Shown here: positions 5,803 to 13,258 of the stretch, piece by piece | Position numbering within the stretch: position 1 is the first letter of the stretch | Layout of the letters: every line of letters begins with the position of its first letter | From: JBAXGW01 sp037139195 | GTDB lineage: Bacteria; Bacteroidota; Bacteroidia; Bacteroidales; JAHJDW01 | Direction: 5' to 3' | NCBI GenBank assembly: GCA_037139195.1 | Contig: JBAXGW010000084.1 | Span: 1-15,645, forward strand | DNA: 15,645 nt | The notes under the pieces: generated by a model | Told to the model about the DNA's origin: nothing | What the model saw: only the letters and a program-made list of their open reading frames with translations | Database searches by the model: none | Translations under genes and position numbers: made by a program

Positions 5803-7051
5803 AAAATCAGGTTCTGCTATTAAATATTTGATTATTACTATTTTCATAGTTATTGTTAATTCTAATGCTTTTACTCAAACTAATGATAATTTATCGTTTT
5901 TAAGTACGCCAACAGGAAAATATAAAATTGGGACTAAGGAGCTTTTTTTAACCGATAGTAGTCGCCTAGAAAAATTTAGCAAGAAAAAGCCTTTTCGAAA
6001 AATAGCCATTAAAATATGGTATCCTGCTTCTAATGAAATTGATCCAATTAAAGAACCTTATTTATCGGCATATCCAACAAATACTCTTTACGAAATATTT
6101 AAAAGCAAAGGAGTTAAAGTTCCTTTTTTAGATTCGATAAAAAAACTCAAAACAAATTCGAGCAACTGCCCTCCTATTTCTTCTGATATTAATAAATTCC
6201 CTGTTTTAGTTTTTTCATCGGGCTATTATTTTGGAATGACCGACTTATACACAAGCATATTAGAAAACCTAGCAAGCAATGGTTATATTATTTGCTGTAT
6301 AACGCATCCGTATGAACAACCTTATATAAAATTCCCTAACAACGAAGAAATATACATTAACAAAGGAAAAACCCGATTAGCATATTTGCAATTGCTCATC
6401 ACAAATAAACTTCAATTTAGAAAAAGAAACACTCACAAAAAAGTTGAAATAATTACTCGAAACATATTAAAAAAGCTAAAACGTTTCGACAAGGCACTTA
6501 AACTTTGGACCGACGATACAAAGTTTTTCATGAATTATATAATCGAAAAAAACAGCGACAAAAATGACTTTTTCAATAAAATTGACACGAGCAAAATAGG
6601 CGTGTTTGGTCATTCTTTTGGCGGAGCAGTATCGGGTCAGATGTGCAAATTCGACAAGCGTATAAAAGCTGGACTTAATCTCGATTGCTTTCAGTTTGGA
6701 AATATTATAGACAATCCAATAGAAGTGCCGTTTATGCTTATACAAAGTTCCAACTACCCCGATTGGAATTTGGCTAACACCATTATTTATGAAAATATAC
6801 AATCAAATTTCTATTTATTATCACTTCTAAATGCAAGTCATTTTATTTTTAGCGATGCCGCAGTAATACCTTTTGAAAACCAAACAATAGCAGAAAACTT
6901 CTTGGGAAAAGTAAATGGAAGAACAACTATGACAACTATCAATTCATATATATTAAGTTTTTTTGATTTATATTTGAAAAATAAATCGAATCAATTATTA
7001 GAAGAAAAGCTTGATAATAATGAAATAAAATTTGATTTTAAACGACATTAA
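5792..7051 (+). CDS. PAF-acetylhydrolase-like alpha/beta-hydrolase with signal peptide
   Basis: The 419-residue protein has an N-terminal membrane or signal segment (KYLIITIFIVIVNSNAFTQ, residues 11-29), so it acts outside the cytoplasm. The fold signs are IKIWYPAS (about 74-80), FPVLVFSSGYYFGMTDLYTS (136-155, oxyanion-hole strand), and the nucleophile elbow GHSFGG with Ser275. Asp298 (NLDCF) and His350 (NASHFIFSD) complete a plausible triad. This arrangement matches platelet-activating-factor acetylhydrolase type II relatives, which cleave short acyl esters; a lysine-rich insert lies between about residues 190 and 235. It overlaps the upstream gene by 11 bases, so it is part of the same transcript. 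It might release or trim the product made by the ligase and carrier protein, or act on lipids; substrate is unknown. Confidence 0.8.
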   Translation: MGNKKSGSAIKYLIITIFIVIVNSNAFTQTNDNLSFLSTPTGKYKIGTKELFLTDSSRLEKFSKKKPFRKIAIKIWYPASNEIDPIKEPYLSAYPTNTLYEIFKSKGVKVPFLDSIKKLKTNSSNCPPISSDINKFPVLVFSSGYYFGMTDLYTSILENLASNGYIICCITHPYEQPYIKFPNNEEIYINKGKTRLAYLQLLITNKLQFRKRNTHKKVEIITRNILKKLKRFDKALKLWTDDTKFFMNYIIEKNSDKNDFFNKIDTSKIGVFGHSFGGAVSGQMCKFDKRIKAGLNLDCFQFGNIIDNPIEVPFMLIQSSNYPDWNLANTIIYENIQSNFYLLSLLNASHFIFSDAAVIPFENQTIAENFLGKVNGRTTMTTINSYILSFFDLYLKNKSNQLLEEKLDNNEIKFDFKRH

Positions 7052-7058
7052 TATAGCT

Positions 7059-8366
7059 ATGTTTAAACCCGAACCAGAATTAGGAACACAATCAAAAGAA
7101 GATATAAAATTATATCAGGAAGCCAAATTAGCTGAAACATTGGCTTATCTAAAAGCAAAATCGAAATTCTATTCTACGCTTTTTGAAAGCAATAATATTG
7201 ATATTTCAAAAATTAAAAAAATTGAAGACCTTGTTCAAATACCTGTTACTACCAAAGAGCAATTACAGCAACAAAACATGGACTTTATGTGTGCTGAGAA
7301 TAAAGATATTATTGATTTCATTACTACATCGGGCACATTTGGAAACCCAGTAACTTTTGCAGCTACTGAAAATGATTTAAACAGGTTGGCATTAAATGAA
7401 TATATGTCGTTTGTGTGTGCTGGTGGCACTCCTGAAGATATTTATCATTTGATGATAACCATGGATAGACGTTTTATGGCTGGCTTGGCTTATTTTCTTG
7501 GACTCAGGAAATTAGGCGCTGGAATTGTTCGCGTAGGACCAGGAAACCCAGAGCTCCAATTCGACACGATAAAAAGAATATCGCCTACCGTATTAATAAC
7601 AATACCTTCTTTTTTATTGAAACTAATTGAATATGCCGAAGAAAATAATATTGATTATAAAAACTCAACTATTAAATCGGCTATTTGTATTGGAGAACCC
7701 ATTCGCGATAGCAACTTTAACCTAAATAAACTTGGGGAACAAATAAAATCGAAATGGGATATTCAGCTTTTTTCTACTTATGCTTCAACCGAAATGGGGG
7801 CAGCATTCACTGAATGTATTGAAGGAAAAGGCGGACATTTGCATCCCGAACTGATGATAGTAGAATTTTTAGATGAAAATAATAATCCGGTGAAAGAAGG
7901 CGAACTAGGCGAAGTTACCATAACTAATTTAGGCGTTGAAGGCATGCCTTTGCTTCGTTTTAAAACAGGCGATATTTGCCATCATTTTACTTCGCCATGC
8001 AGTTGTGGAAGAAATTCGTTGAGAATTGGACCAGTTGTGGGGCGAAAAAACCAAATGATTAAATATAAAGGCACAACACTATTTCCACCGTCGCTTTATG
8101 ATATTTTAAACGATATTGCTGGTGTGAAAAACTATATAATTGAGGTATCTACCAACAATATTGATACCGACGATATTTTAGTAAAAATTGGATGCAAGAA
8201 ACCCGATAAAGAGTTTGAAAAAAGCATTAAAGACCATTTTAGAGCAAAACTAAGAGTAGCTCCTTCTATTGTATTTATGAACCCCGAAGAAATAGAGAAG
8301 TTGCAATTTCCTGAGATGAGTAGAAAGGCGATAACTTTTGTGGATAAAAGAGGGAATGAGGCTTAA
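7059..8366 (+). CDS. phenylacetate-CoA ligase-like adenylate-forming enzyme (PaaK/COG1541 type)
   Basis: I place the start at 7059 (MFKPEPELGTQ), eight bases after the esterase stop, giving 435 residues; an upstream ATG at 7032 would add nine residues and overlap the esterase. Core motifs are TTSGTFGNP at about 89-97 (ATP-binding P-loop), YASTE at about 240-244, RFKTGD at about 299-304, a CSCGR pair typical of PaaK relatives just after it, and a C-terminal lid domain with a Lys in MSRKAITF. The enzyme should adenylate a carboxylic acid, often aromatic, and pass it to CoA or to a carrier protein. With an ACP three genes upstream, loading of that ACP is the natural hypothesis. It is the last gene of the operon and is followed closely by a tandem-repeat array. 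Confidence 0.85.
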   Translation: MFKPEPELGTQSKEDIKLYQEAKLAETLAYLKAKSKFYSTLFESNNIDISKIKKIEDLVQIPVTTKEQLQQQNMDFMCAENKDIIDFITTSGTFGNPVTFAATENDLNRLALNEYMSFVCAGGTPEDIYHLMITMDRRFMAGLAYFLGLRKLGAGIVRVGPGNPELQFDTIKRISPTVLITIPSFLLKLIEYAEENNIDYKNSTIKSAICIGEPIRDSNFNLNKLGEQIKSKWDIQLFSTYASTEMGAAFTECIEGKGGHLHPELMIVEFLDENNNPVKEGELGEVTITNLGVEGMPLLRFKTGDICHHFTSPCSCGRNSLRIGPVVGRKNQMIKYKGTTLFPPSLYDILNDIAGVKNYIIEVSTNNIDTDDILVKIGCKKPDKEFEKSIKDHFRAKLRVAPSIVFMNPEEIEKLQFPEMSRKAITFVDKRGNEA

Positions 8367-9178
8367 TCGGCAAACGGTTCAGGGTTAACGGTGAATGGCA
8401 TTTAGAAAATGGGGTTGATTATTTTTCAGGAGTAAGAAAGTAAAGTGCAGCTCGAAGAATGTAAGTTGCAGGAAGAAGAAAGTAAATTGCAGGAGGAAAA
8501 AAGTAAGTTGCAGGAGTGAGAAAGTAAAGTGAAGCAGGCAGAAAGTAAAGTGCGCATCGAAGTTTGTAAATGTATAGAGCAAGTTTGGAAGTGTATAGAG
8601 CAAGATTGTAAATGTATAATGAAAGTTTGGAAGTGTATATTGAAAGTTTGTAAATGTATAGAGCAAGTTTGGAAGTGTATATCGAAAGATTGCAATTGTA
8701 TAGAGCAAGTTTGGAAGTGTACATTTAAAGATTGGAAGTGTATATTGATAGTTTGTAAATGTATAGAGTAAGATTGTTAGTGTATATTGAAAGATTGCAA
8801 GTGTACATTGAAAGATTGTAAATGTATAGAGCAAGATTGTAAAATGGAGAAGGAAAAGTGAAAATGGGAATTGCTTTTGAATATAAAATAGCTGCTTATG
8901 AGAATTTAATCATATATTTGAAAAGAAATAAACAGAACAAAAAGCTTGGGTTATACCCAATTTGAAAAGATAGCCTTTTTGGCGAGGTTATAAAAGTGCT
9001 ATGGGCAAGTTTGAAAACAATGACACAGCGGACAGACAAGAGTTTCAATAATTTGACTAAACACTTCTTGTTAATGCTGTCTGTCAACAAAAATATTATG
9101 TGGAAACCAGCGACCACAATAAAAACGGGGCAGAACCGAAAAGCCTTATGTATCGGGAAACATTAATAACAAATTATC
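8367..9178. other. gene-free region containing a tandem array and unexplained conserved-looking DNA
   Basis: The first half is the 21-bp tandem array (8429-8843). The second half (8844-9178) has only short frames: a 33-codon one at 8864-8965 and a minus-strand 73-codon one that looks like chance. It contains GACAGACA (9031-9038) and TGTCTGTC (9078-9085), an 8-bp inverted repeat 39 bases apart, in a stretch less AT-rich than its surroundings. No tRNA or known RNA was recognised. Confidence 0.6.
8429..8843. repeat. 21-bp tandem repeat array, about 20 diverged copies in two sub-families
   Basis: Units start every 21 bases from 8429 to 8828. The first six are of type A (GAAAGTAAAGTGCA-like core, 8429-8554), the remainder of type B (AAGTTTGGAAGTGTAT or AAGATTGTAAATGTAT core, 8555 onward) with the two B variants often alternating. 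The phase is kept across the A-to-B switch, so both come from one ancestral unit. Because 21 is a multiple of three, several frames stay open on both strands, including one of 149 codons; this is expected from the period and is not evidence of a protein. Confidence 0.92.
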
Positions 9179-9970
9179 ATGAAAAAATTATTTTTTGCAT
9201 TAGTAATGCTGTTTTGCATTAGTAATATCACGACAGCTCAAATTACAACCAACGATTTAATTGGACTTTGGAATGTTGTATCACCCCTGATGACAGCTCA
9301 AATTAAAGCACCTGTTGTAAAAGAAATTGTTGCAAATGCAGTTCCTAAAATCATTAAAGATGATATTGATGGTGCAATTACTGAAGTTTCGGCCTCGATT
9401 TTAAAAGTTTATAAAATAAATTTAGATGATTCTACAAAGCAAAAATTAAGGACTCAATTCAAAACTATATCTGGAGATGTAAAAAGACAAGATTTTTTTG
9501 CCGTAGGTATTGCAATGGTAGGTATTGGAAACGAATTAAGTAAAAGGTATAATGCAAAAACTAATGCAACTTCCACCTCTACTAAAACTGATGACACTGA
9601 AACAATAAATCTATTAAATCAGCTTAAAAAGGAATTACAAGATAAAAAAGACAATGCTATTAATAACCTACAAGGCTATATTTATGCTTCAGGAACATTT
9701 ACCTCAGGAATATGGGAAGTGAGTAATGTGAAAGTCATCTTAAATAACAGAAGTAATTATAAGATAGATGATGCCATAGTTGAAGTAAAATTTGTAGGTG
9801 AATATTCAGGGGAAGTATATTGTACTCAGACAGTAGAATTTAAAAACATACTTAATAACCAACTTACTAGTACAATAAATGGTCAGAATTGCGACCATGG
9901 TAAAAAAGTTACTTTTACACTTAAAAAAATAACTTCATATGAATTGGGATTAGTAAATAAGACTTTTTAA
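9179..9970 (+). CDS. secreted protein of unknown function
   Basis: The 263-residue product starts with a Sec signal peptide (MKKLFFALVMLFCISNITTAQ). Residues about 25-130 are helical and include MTAQIKAPVVKEIV and two amphipathic stretches. A Thr/Ser-rich linker (TNATSTSTKTDDTET, about 129-143) leads into a short charged helix (LLNQLKKELQDKKDN) and a C-terminal beta-rich domain of about 100 residues (from YIYASGTFTSGIWEVSNVKV). That last domain resembles small immunoglobulin-like or FxLYD-type folds by strand pattern only. The signal-peptide region contains a direct repeat of TTTTGCATTAGTAAT (about 9192-9206 and 9213-9227), and GACAGCTCAAATTA occurs twice (9231 and 9292 regions), which suggests local slippage. 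No family is recognised and the neighbours give no hint. Confidence 0.75.
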   Translation: MKKLFFALVMLFCISNITTAQITTNDLIGLWNVVSPLMTAQIKAPVVKEIVANAVPKIIKDDIDGAITEVSASILKVYKINLDDSTKQKLRTQFKTISGDVKRQDFFAVGIAMVGIGNELSKRYNAKTNATSTSTKTDDTETINLLNQLKKELQDKKDNAINNLQGYIYASGTFTSGIWEVSNVKVILNNRSNYKIDDAIVEVKFVGEYSGEVYCTQTVEFKNILNNQLTSTINGQNCDHGKKVTFTLKKITSYELGLVNKTF

Positions 9971-10000
9971 TTAAATTAAATTAAATTTAATTAAATTAAA
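9966..10000. repeat. TTAAA-type pentamer repeat at the gene end
   Basis: About seven copies of a TTAAT/TAAAT unit follow the stop of the secreted-protein gene. The stretch is nearly self-complementary but contains only A and T, so it would be a weak terminator at best. Confidence 0.6.
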
Positions 10001-10091
10001 CCAACCCATACCCTTTTGATTTCAGCCGGTTAGCATTTTGCTTCGACATTTTAGTTTTACCATCCGACAAAACATCCCTAAATGTACTAAG
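9996..10091 (-). pseudogene. C-terminal remnant of an unidentified gene
   Basis: On the minus strand this frame reads LSTFRDVLSDGKTKMSKQNAN followed by RLKSKGYGLV and a TAA at 9996-9998. The residue mix (Asp, Lys, Gln, Gly, Arg) is unlike the Phe/Ile/Tyr-rich shadows of random AT-rich DNA here, so it reads like a real C-terminus. Upstream codons (to a stop at 10149-10151) turn hydrophobic and contain no start, which suggests the 5' part was lost. The family is not recognised. Confidence 0.35.
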
Positions 10092-10207
10092 AAAAAAAAT
10101 AAATATGCTTACAATAAAAAAATAATATGAAAGTAAACCATTCAGATTTTATTTAAAAGACAGAAAGCCTGAAAATATTTTATTTTTAGGTGCAGGGCTT
10201 AAATATT

Positions 10208-10215
10208 TACCTTTG
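10208..10215 (+). promoter_or_regulatory. TAnnTTTG promoter box upstream of the Bro-N remnant
   Basis: TACCTTTG matches the Bacteroidota -7 box exactly; TTTA at 10185-10188, 19 bases upstream, is one base off the TTTG -33 box. Transcription would begin near 10222, just before the ATG at 10239. Confidence 0.45.
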
Positions 10216-10238
10216 TTTTGATTTTTACATGAATAATT

Positions 10239-10481
10239 ATGAGCAATATAAAACTTTTTGAAAGCAAGCAAATACGCACAGTTTGGAATGAAGCTGACCA
10301 AAAGTGGTATTTCGTTGTTGAAGATGTTATTTTGGTTTTAACAGATAGCAAAGACCCTAAGCAATACATAAAACGTATGCGCCTGCGTGATGAAGAACTT
10401 GCCAAAGGGTGGGTACAAATTGTACCCACCCTTTGGGCAGATACCGCTGGTGGAAAGCAGCGAAACATTTGCAAAAATTAA
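10239..10481 (+). pseudogene. truncated Bro-N domain gene (phage antirepressor-like)
   Basis: The 80-residue frame (MSNIKLFESKQIRTVWNEAD, then WYFVVEDVILVLTDSKDPKQ and IKRMRLRDEEL) is the N-terminal half of the Bro-N domain, a DNA-binding module of phage and mobile-element antirepressors. Family members continue past GGKQR into an NCANTEG-like segment and at least 100 more residues. Here the sequence reads GGKQRNICKN and stops, so the domain is cut short. A promoter-like TACCTTTG stands just upstream, and the secreted-protein gene at 10495 starts 13 bases after its stop. The coding sequence contains a 35-bp perfect inverted repeat. It is probably a decayed gene, though a short expressed peptide cannot be excluded. 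Confidence 0.75.
10402..10436. repeat. 35-bp perfect inverted repeat inside the Bro-N frame
   Basis: Arms CCAAAGGGTGGGTACAA (10402-10418) and TTGTACCCACCCTTTGG (10420-10436) pair perfectly over 17 bp around a single A. It encodes AKGWVQIVPTLW of the Bro-N protein. It is the most GC-rich and most symmetric stretch of the region and would form a strong RNA hairpin or cruciform. Confidence 0.95.
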
Positions 10482-10494
10482 CAATCTAATAACT

Positions 10495-11031
10495 ATGAAC
10501 CTTAAGAAAACTATATTATTACTTTTTTTTATCAATTTTTGGATCCTGAAATGTTTATGTCAAGACATTCAAATTCGATTGATTAATAAAGATTCATATA
10601 GCAATGGATTTGATCAAATAACTATTCAAAATAAAAAGGAAATTGTTGCGAGAATTGTAACTGACAAAAATGGTTTAGTTACATTTTCAAAAGACATAAT
10701 TAAAGATTTTATAGACTACGACCTGTTTTTAACTTCAATTGGTGTTAGTGGAACTTACTTGACAACTATAAATTATAAGACTAAGTTTGTTGAAATTTGT
10801 TTGCCGAAAAAATATAATATAAGGCTAGGAAAAGCCGTTTGCCCAAAATGTGAAAAGACAAACAAAGTAATAAAAGTTAGTTATAGCGGAACACCAGTAT
10901 TAGTAAAGAAAATAATAAATGGAGACACAATTATTTCTCCGATATATAAAGACAGGTATTACATGGGTACAGATGTGACAAACAATTTAAATCCATTATG
11001 GTATTGTCAAAGAGATAGTTTATTATTCTAA
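10495..11031 (+). CDS. small secreted protein with a CPKC motif
   Basis: I start the gene at the ATG at 10495, where a signal peptide begins (MNLKKTILLLFFINFWILKC, then LCQ), and not further upstream at 10387, where the frame only reads through the Bro-N gene. The 178-residue product has, after the signal, a beta-rich part with IVARIVTDKNGLVTFSKD (about residues 49-66), which resembles the start of carboxypeptidase-regulatory-like or transthyretin-like domains. It is followed by VCPKCEKTNKVIKVSYSG at about 119-136. The CPKC pair could bind a metal or be redox-active. The function is unknown. It may be transcribed from the promoter of the Bro-N remnant. Confidence 0.7.
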   Translation: MNLKKTILLLFFINFWILKCLCQDIQIRLINKDSYSNGFDQITIQNKKEIVARIVTDKNGLVTFSKDIIKDFIDYDLFLTSIGVSGTYLTTINYKTKFVEICLPKKYNIRLGKAVCPKCEKTNKVIKVSYSGTPVLVKKIINGDTIISPIYKDRYYMGTDVTNNLNPLWYCQRDSLLF

Positions 11032-11140
11032 AACACAATTTACATTAACAACTATGGTAATAATAAATATACATTGATAAAATCGAAGGCAATAAAATAA
11101 ACAAACAAAAAAGTATTTTAATTAAACTAAAAATAAATAA

Positions 11141-12268
11141 ATGGATTTTTCTAGTGAATTTGAAGTTTTAAGACCATACAACAATTCGGAAGTGGAGCCG
11201 GCTATAGCCAGAATTATTAAACACCCCTACTTAAAAGGAGTTTTAACTTATCTTTATCCCGGACAAGATATAAATTTGGTCATCTCAAAATTTAAAGAAA
11301 TAAAAACGGTTGACGAATTTCAGGCATTCTTTTCTCATCATGCGGTTCGCCACGTGGTAGAAACAACATCAAAAGGTTTAACATTTTCGGGTTTAGATGA
11401 ATTAGACAAAACTACCCCCTATTTGTTTATAGCAAATCATCACGATATTGTTTTGGATTCGGCAATTATGCAAGTTTTGTTGCTAGAAAATGGACACCGC
11501 ACTTCTCAAATCACCTTTGGAAGCAACCTAATGAGCGATGAAATAATTATTGATTTGGGGAAATTAAATAAAATGTTTACATTTTATCGCGGTGGTTCTA
11601 GAATGGAAACCTATAAAAATGCGGTGCTACACTCTGCTTATATTCGCAACGTAATTACCGAAAAAAAAGAATCGATTTGGATTGCTCAACGCGACGGACG
11701 AACAAAAAATGGTGATGATAGAACCCAATCGGGCTTAATAAAAATGCTATTGGCTGGCAGGAAAGACTATCACGCTGCTTTAAAGGAACTAAATATTGTT
11801 CCAGTTTGTATTACTTACGAATACGTGCCTTGCGATATCCTTAAAGCAAGAGAAACATATTTGGCAGAAAGTGGAGAATACACAAAGCAAGCTGGCGAAG
11901 ACTTTAATAGCATTTTAACAGGAATTACTGGTTACAAAGGGCATGTAAACATGACATTTGGCAAACCTATAAATTCAATAATGAATACTATTGACCCAAA
12001 TATTGGATTAAATGATTTAGCCGATTTAGTAGTTGAAAGCATTGACCAAGAAATGCACAAAAACTACAAATTGTGGGCTGGAAATTATATTGCACTAGAT
12101 ATTCTGCAAGAAAATACGACTTACTTAGGGAGCAAATATTCGGAAACAGAAAAAGCTGAATTTTTAAAATATATTGACAAAAAATTATCAAAAATTGCCG
12201 ACAATAATTTGGGAATAAGAACAAAGCTTATAGAAATGTATGCAAAGCCCGTATTGAACACTTTATAA
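11141..12268 (+). CDS. PlsC-like glycerophosphate acyltransferase family protein
   Basis: The 375-residue protein carries the acyltransferase block I motif as NHHDIVLDSA, with His101 and Asp106 in HX4D spacing. Further blocks are FYRGGSRMETYKNA (about 149-162), WIAQRDGRTKNGDDRTQSG (about 180-198), and VPVCITYEYVPCD (about 220-232). The family transfers acyl groups to glycerol phosphates or related acceptors at the inner face of the membrane; no membrane segment is evident, so it is probably peripheral. Bacteroidota carry long members like this one beside the classic 240-residue PlsC. It stands alone on the plus strand and is followed by a terminator hairpin. Any link to the acyl carrier operon 3 kb upstream is not supported by spacing. 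Confidence 0.8.
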   Translation: MDFSSEFEVLRPYNNSEVEPAIARIIKHPYLKGVLTYLYPGQDINLVISKFKEIKTVDEFQAFFSHHAVRHVVETTSKGLTFSGLDELDKTTPYLFIANHHDIVLDSAIMQVLLLENGHRTSQITFGSNLMSDEIIIDLGKLNKMFTFYRGGSRMETYKNAVLHSAYIRNVITEKKESIWIAQRDGRTKNGDDRTQSGLIKMLLAGRKDYHAALKELNIVPVCITYEYVPCDILKARETYLAESGEYTKQAGEDFNSILTGITGYKGHVNMTFGKPINSIMNTIDPNIGLNDLADLVVESIDQEMHKNYKLWAGNYIALDILQENTTYLGSKYSETEKAEFLKYIDKKLSKIADNNLGIRTKLIEMYAKPVLNTL

Positions 12269-12308
12269 GCGAGCAGCCATTTTTAATTGCTTGACTCATC
12301 TTTATCTT

Positions 12309-12328
12309 GTTGCCTTAGGCAACCTTTT
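12309..12328 (+). terminator. rho-independent terminator after the acyltransferase gene
   Basis: GTTGCC (12309-12314) and GGCAAC (12318-12323) form a 6-bp stem with a TTA loop, followed by CTTTTTC, 40 bases past the stop codon. Confidence 0.65.
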
Positions 12329-12334
12329 TCTTTG

Positions 12335-12351
12335 CACAGTGTAACACTGTG
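12335..12351. repeat. CACAGTG-TAA-CACTGTG inverted repeat
   Basis: A perfect 7-bp stem (12335-12341 with 12345-12351) around TAA, followed by TTTTG. It could be a second terminator or a unit of a dispersed repeat; related CACTG/CAGTG words follow for another 80 bases. Confidence 0.6.
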
Positions 12352-12507
12352 TTTTGTCACTGAGTTGCACTGTTTTTTTTGCCTTCTCTTTGTGACTCTG
12401 TGCTTTCACTCTGTGTAACACTGAGTAAATAGAGCGCTTGCATTAGCAAGCTTTTGCTCCGAAACCCACTTTATTTTATCACAACCTTTTTATTTAACAA
12501 ATTGAAT

Positions 12508-12539
12508 TTTGTGTAATAAAAAAAATATTGATACATTTG
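12508..12539 (+). promoter_or_regulatory. consensus Bacteroidota promoter
   Basis: TTTG at 12508-12511, a 20-base spacer and TACATTTG at 12532-12539 match the -33/-7 consensus of Bacteroidota sigma-ABfr promoters exactly. Transcription should start near 12546, leaving a leader of about 27 bases before the ATG at 12573. Confidence 0.7.
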
Positions 12540-12572
12540 CCTAAGATTTATTAACTAAATAAAAAAAATAAC

Positions 12573-13214
12573 ATGAAAAAAACATTATTATTATTTGCTG
12601 CAATCTTTATTGGTTACATTGCAAATGCGCAAATGGGCGGAGGAGCTCAACCAATGGCTGCATTAAATTCTGGTGATATTAAATCATTAGATGGAGTTAA
12701 AAAATTAAATATAATATATGATTTCACTGAGTTAGGCGTGGGTGCTTTCAGAAAAGAACAAGATTATATTGACAAAAAATACAAAGAATACGAAGAAAAA
12801 GAAAAAGGAAAAGGCGATAAATTTAAAGAAGCATGGTTTGCTGCAAGAAAAAAAACGTACGAACCTGTATTTGAACTTATGTTTAACAAATATGCAGCTA
12901 AAGATATTATGATGTCGGGAACAAATTATGCAACTGACAATGAATACACATTAGTTGTTAAAACCGTATTTATCGAACCAGGAATGAATATTGGCATTGC
13001 TGCAAAACCAGCATTTATTGATTTAGAATGTACTTTTAAAGACAAATCGGGAGCTGTATTATGTGTATTTTATCTAAAAAATGCTATTGGACAACAAGCT
13101 ATGGGATTTGATTATGATGTAAGCTCTAGATTAAAAGAAAGCTATGCTAAATCGGCTAAAATGTTAATTGGAATTATTGCAAAAGAAAGAAAAAAAGCTG
13201 CTAAGAAAAAATAG
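12573..13214 (+). CDS. secreted conserved protein, Bacteroidota type
   Basis: The 213-residue protein has a signal peptide ending IANAQ at residue 20. A Gly-rich linker follows (MGGGAQPM), then LDGVKKLNIIYDFTELGVGAF. Next is a highly charged helix (YIDKKYKEYEEKEKGKGDKF, about 65-85) and a beta-rich part with YTLVVKTVFIEPGMNIGI (about 125-142) and PAFIDLECTF. The VVKTxFxEPGxNxG pattern recalls a family of exported Bacteroidota proteins without assigned function. The tail is lysine-rich (ERKKAAKKK). The gene stands alone between a consensus promoter and a strong terminator, so it is a monocistronic and probably well-expressed gene. Confidence 0.8.
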   Translation: MKKTLLLFAAIFIGYIANAQMGGGAQPMAALNSGDIKSLDGVKKLNIIYDFTELGVGAFRKEQDYIDKKYKEYEEKEKGKGDKFKEAWFAARKKTYEPVFELMFNKYAAKDIMMSGTNYATDNEYTLVVKTVFIEPGMNIGIAAKPAFIDLECTFKDKSGAVLCVFYLKNAIGQQAMGFDYDVSSRLKESYAKSAKMLIGIIAKERKKAAKKK

Positions 13215-13232
13215 TAGAAATATATTTTACTT

Positions 13233-13257
13233 AAAAGACCGATTATGTCGGTCTTTT
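13233..13257. terminator. bidirectional terminator between convergent genes
   Basis: AAAAGACCGA (13233-13242) and TCGGTCTTTT (13248-13257) make a perfect 10-bp stem with a TTATG loop and T/A tracts on both sides. It serves the secreted-protein gene (plus) and the ATPase gene (minus), which end 19 bases before and 2 bases after it. Confidence 0.9.
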
Positions 13258-13258
13258 T

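Larger units (their letters stand above)
12269..12572. other. hairpin-rich intergenic region
   Basis: No gene is seen. The region holds a terminator (12309-12328), a perfect CACAGTG-TAA-CACTGTG hairpin, variants of CACTGAGTT, CTCTGTG and ACACTGAGT, a GCTTGC-ATTA-GCAAGC hairpin (12436-12451) followed by TTTT, and then the promoter of the next gene. The CTCTGTG/CACTGAG wording resembles dispersed intergenic repeats of Bacteroidota genomes. Confidence 0.6.

Noticed and set aside
6476..6802. 108-codon minus-strand ORF
   Set aside because: It lies wholly inside the esterase gene on the opposite strand, whose frame carries a clear catalytic triad.
8385..8834. 149-codon minus-strand repeat protein (YTLPNF/LLYTF heptads)
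   Set aside because: A 21-bp period keeps several frames open at once on both strands, and no frame has a start context, signal peptide or flanking unique domain that favours it.
8429..8843. CRISPR array
   Set aside because: Units are contiguous 21-bp tandem repeats with gradual divergence; there are no constant repeats separated by unique spacers, and no cas genes.
8896..9117. 73-codon minus-strand ORF
   Set aside because: It has a chance-like hydrophobic composition and no homologous motif; the region is better described as non-coding.
11988..12224. 78-codon minus-strand ORF
   Set aside because: It is an antisense shadow of the acyltransferase gene.
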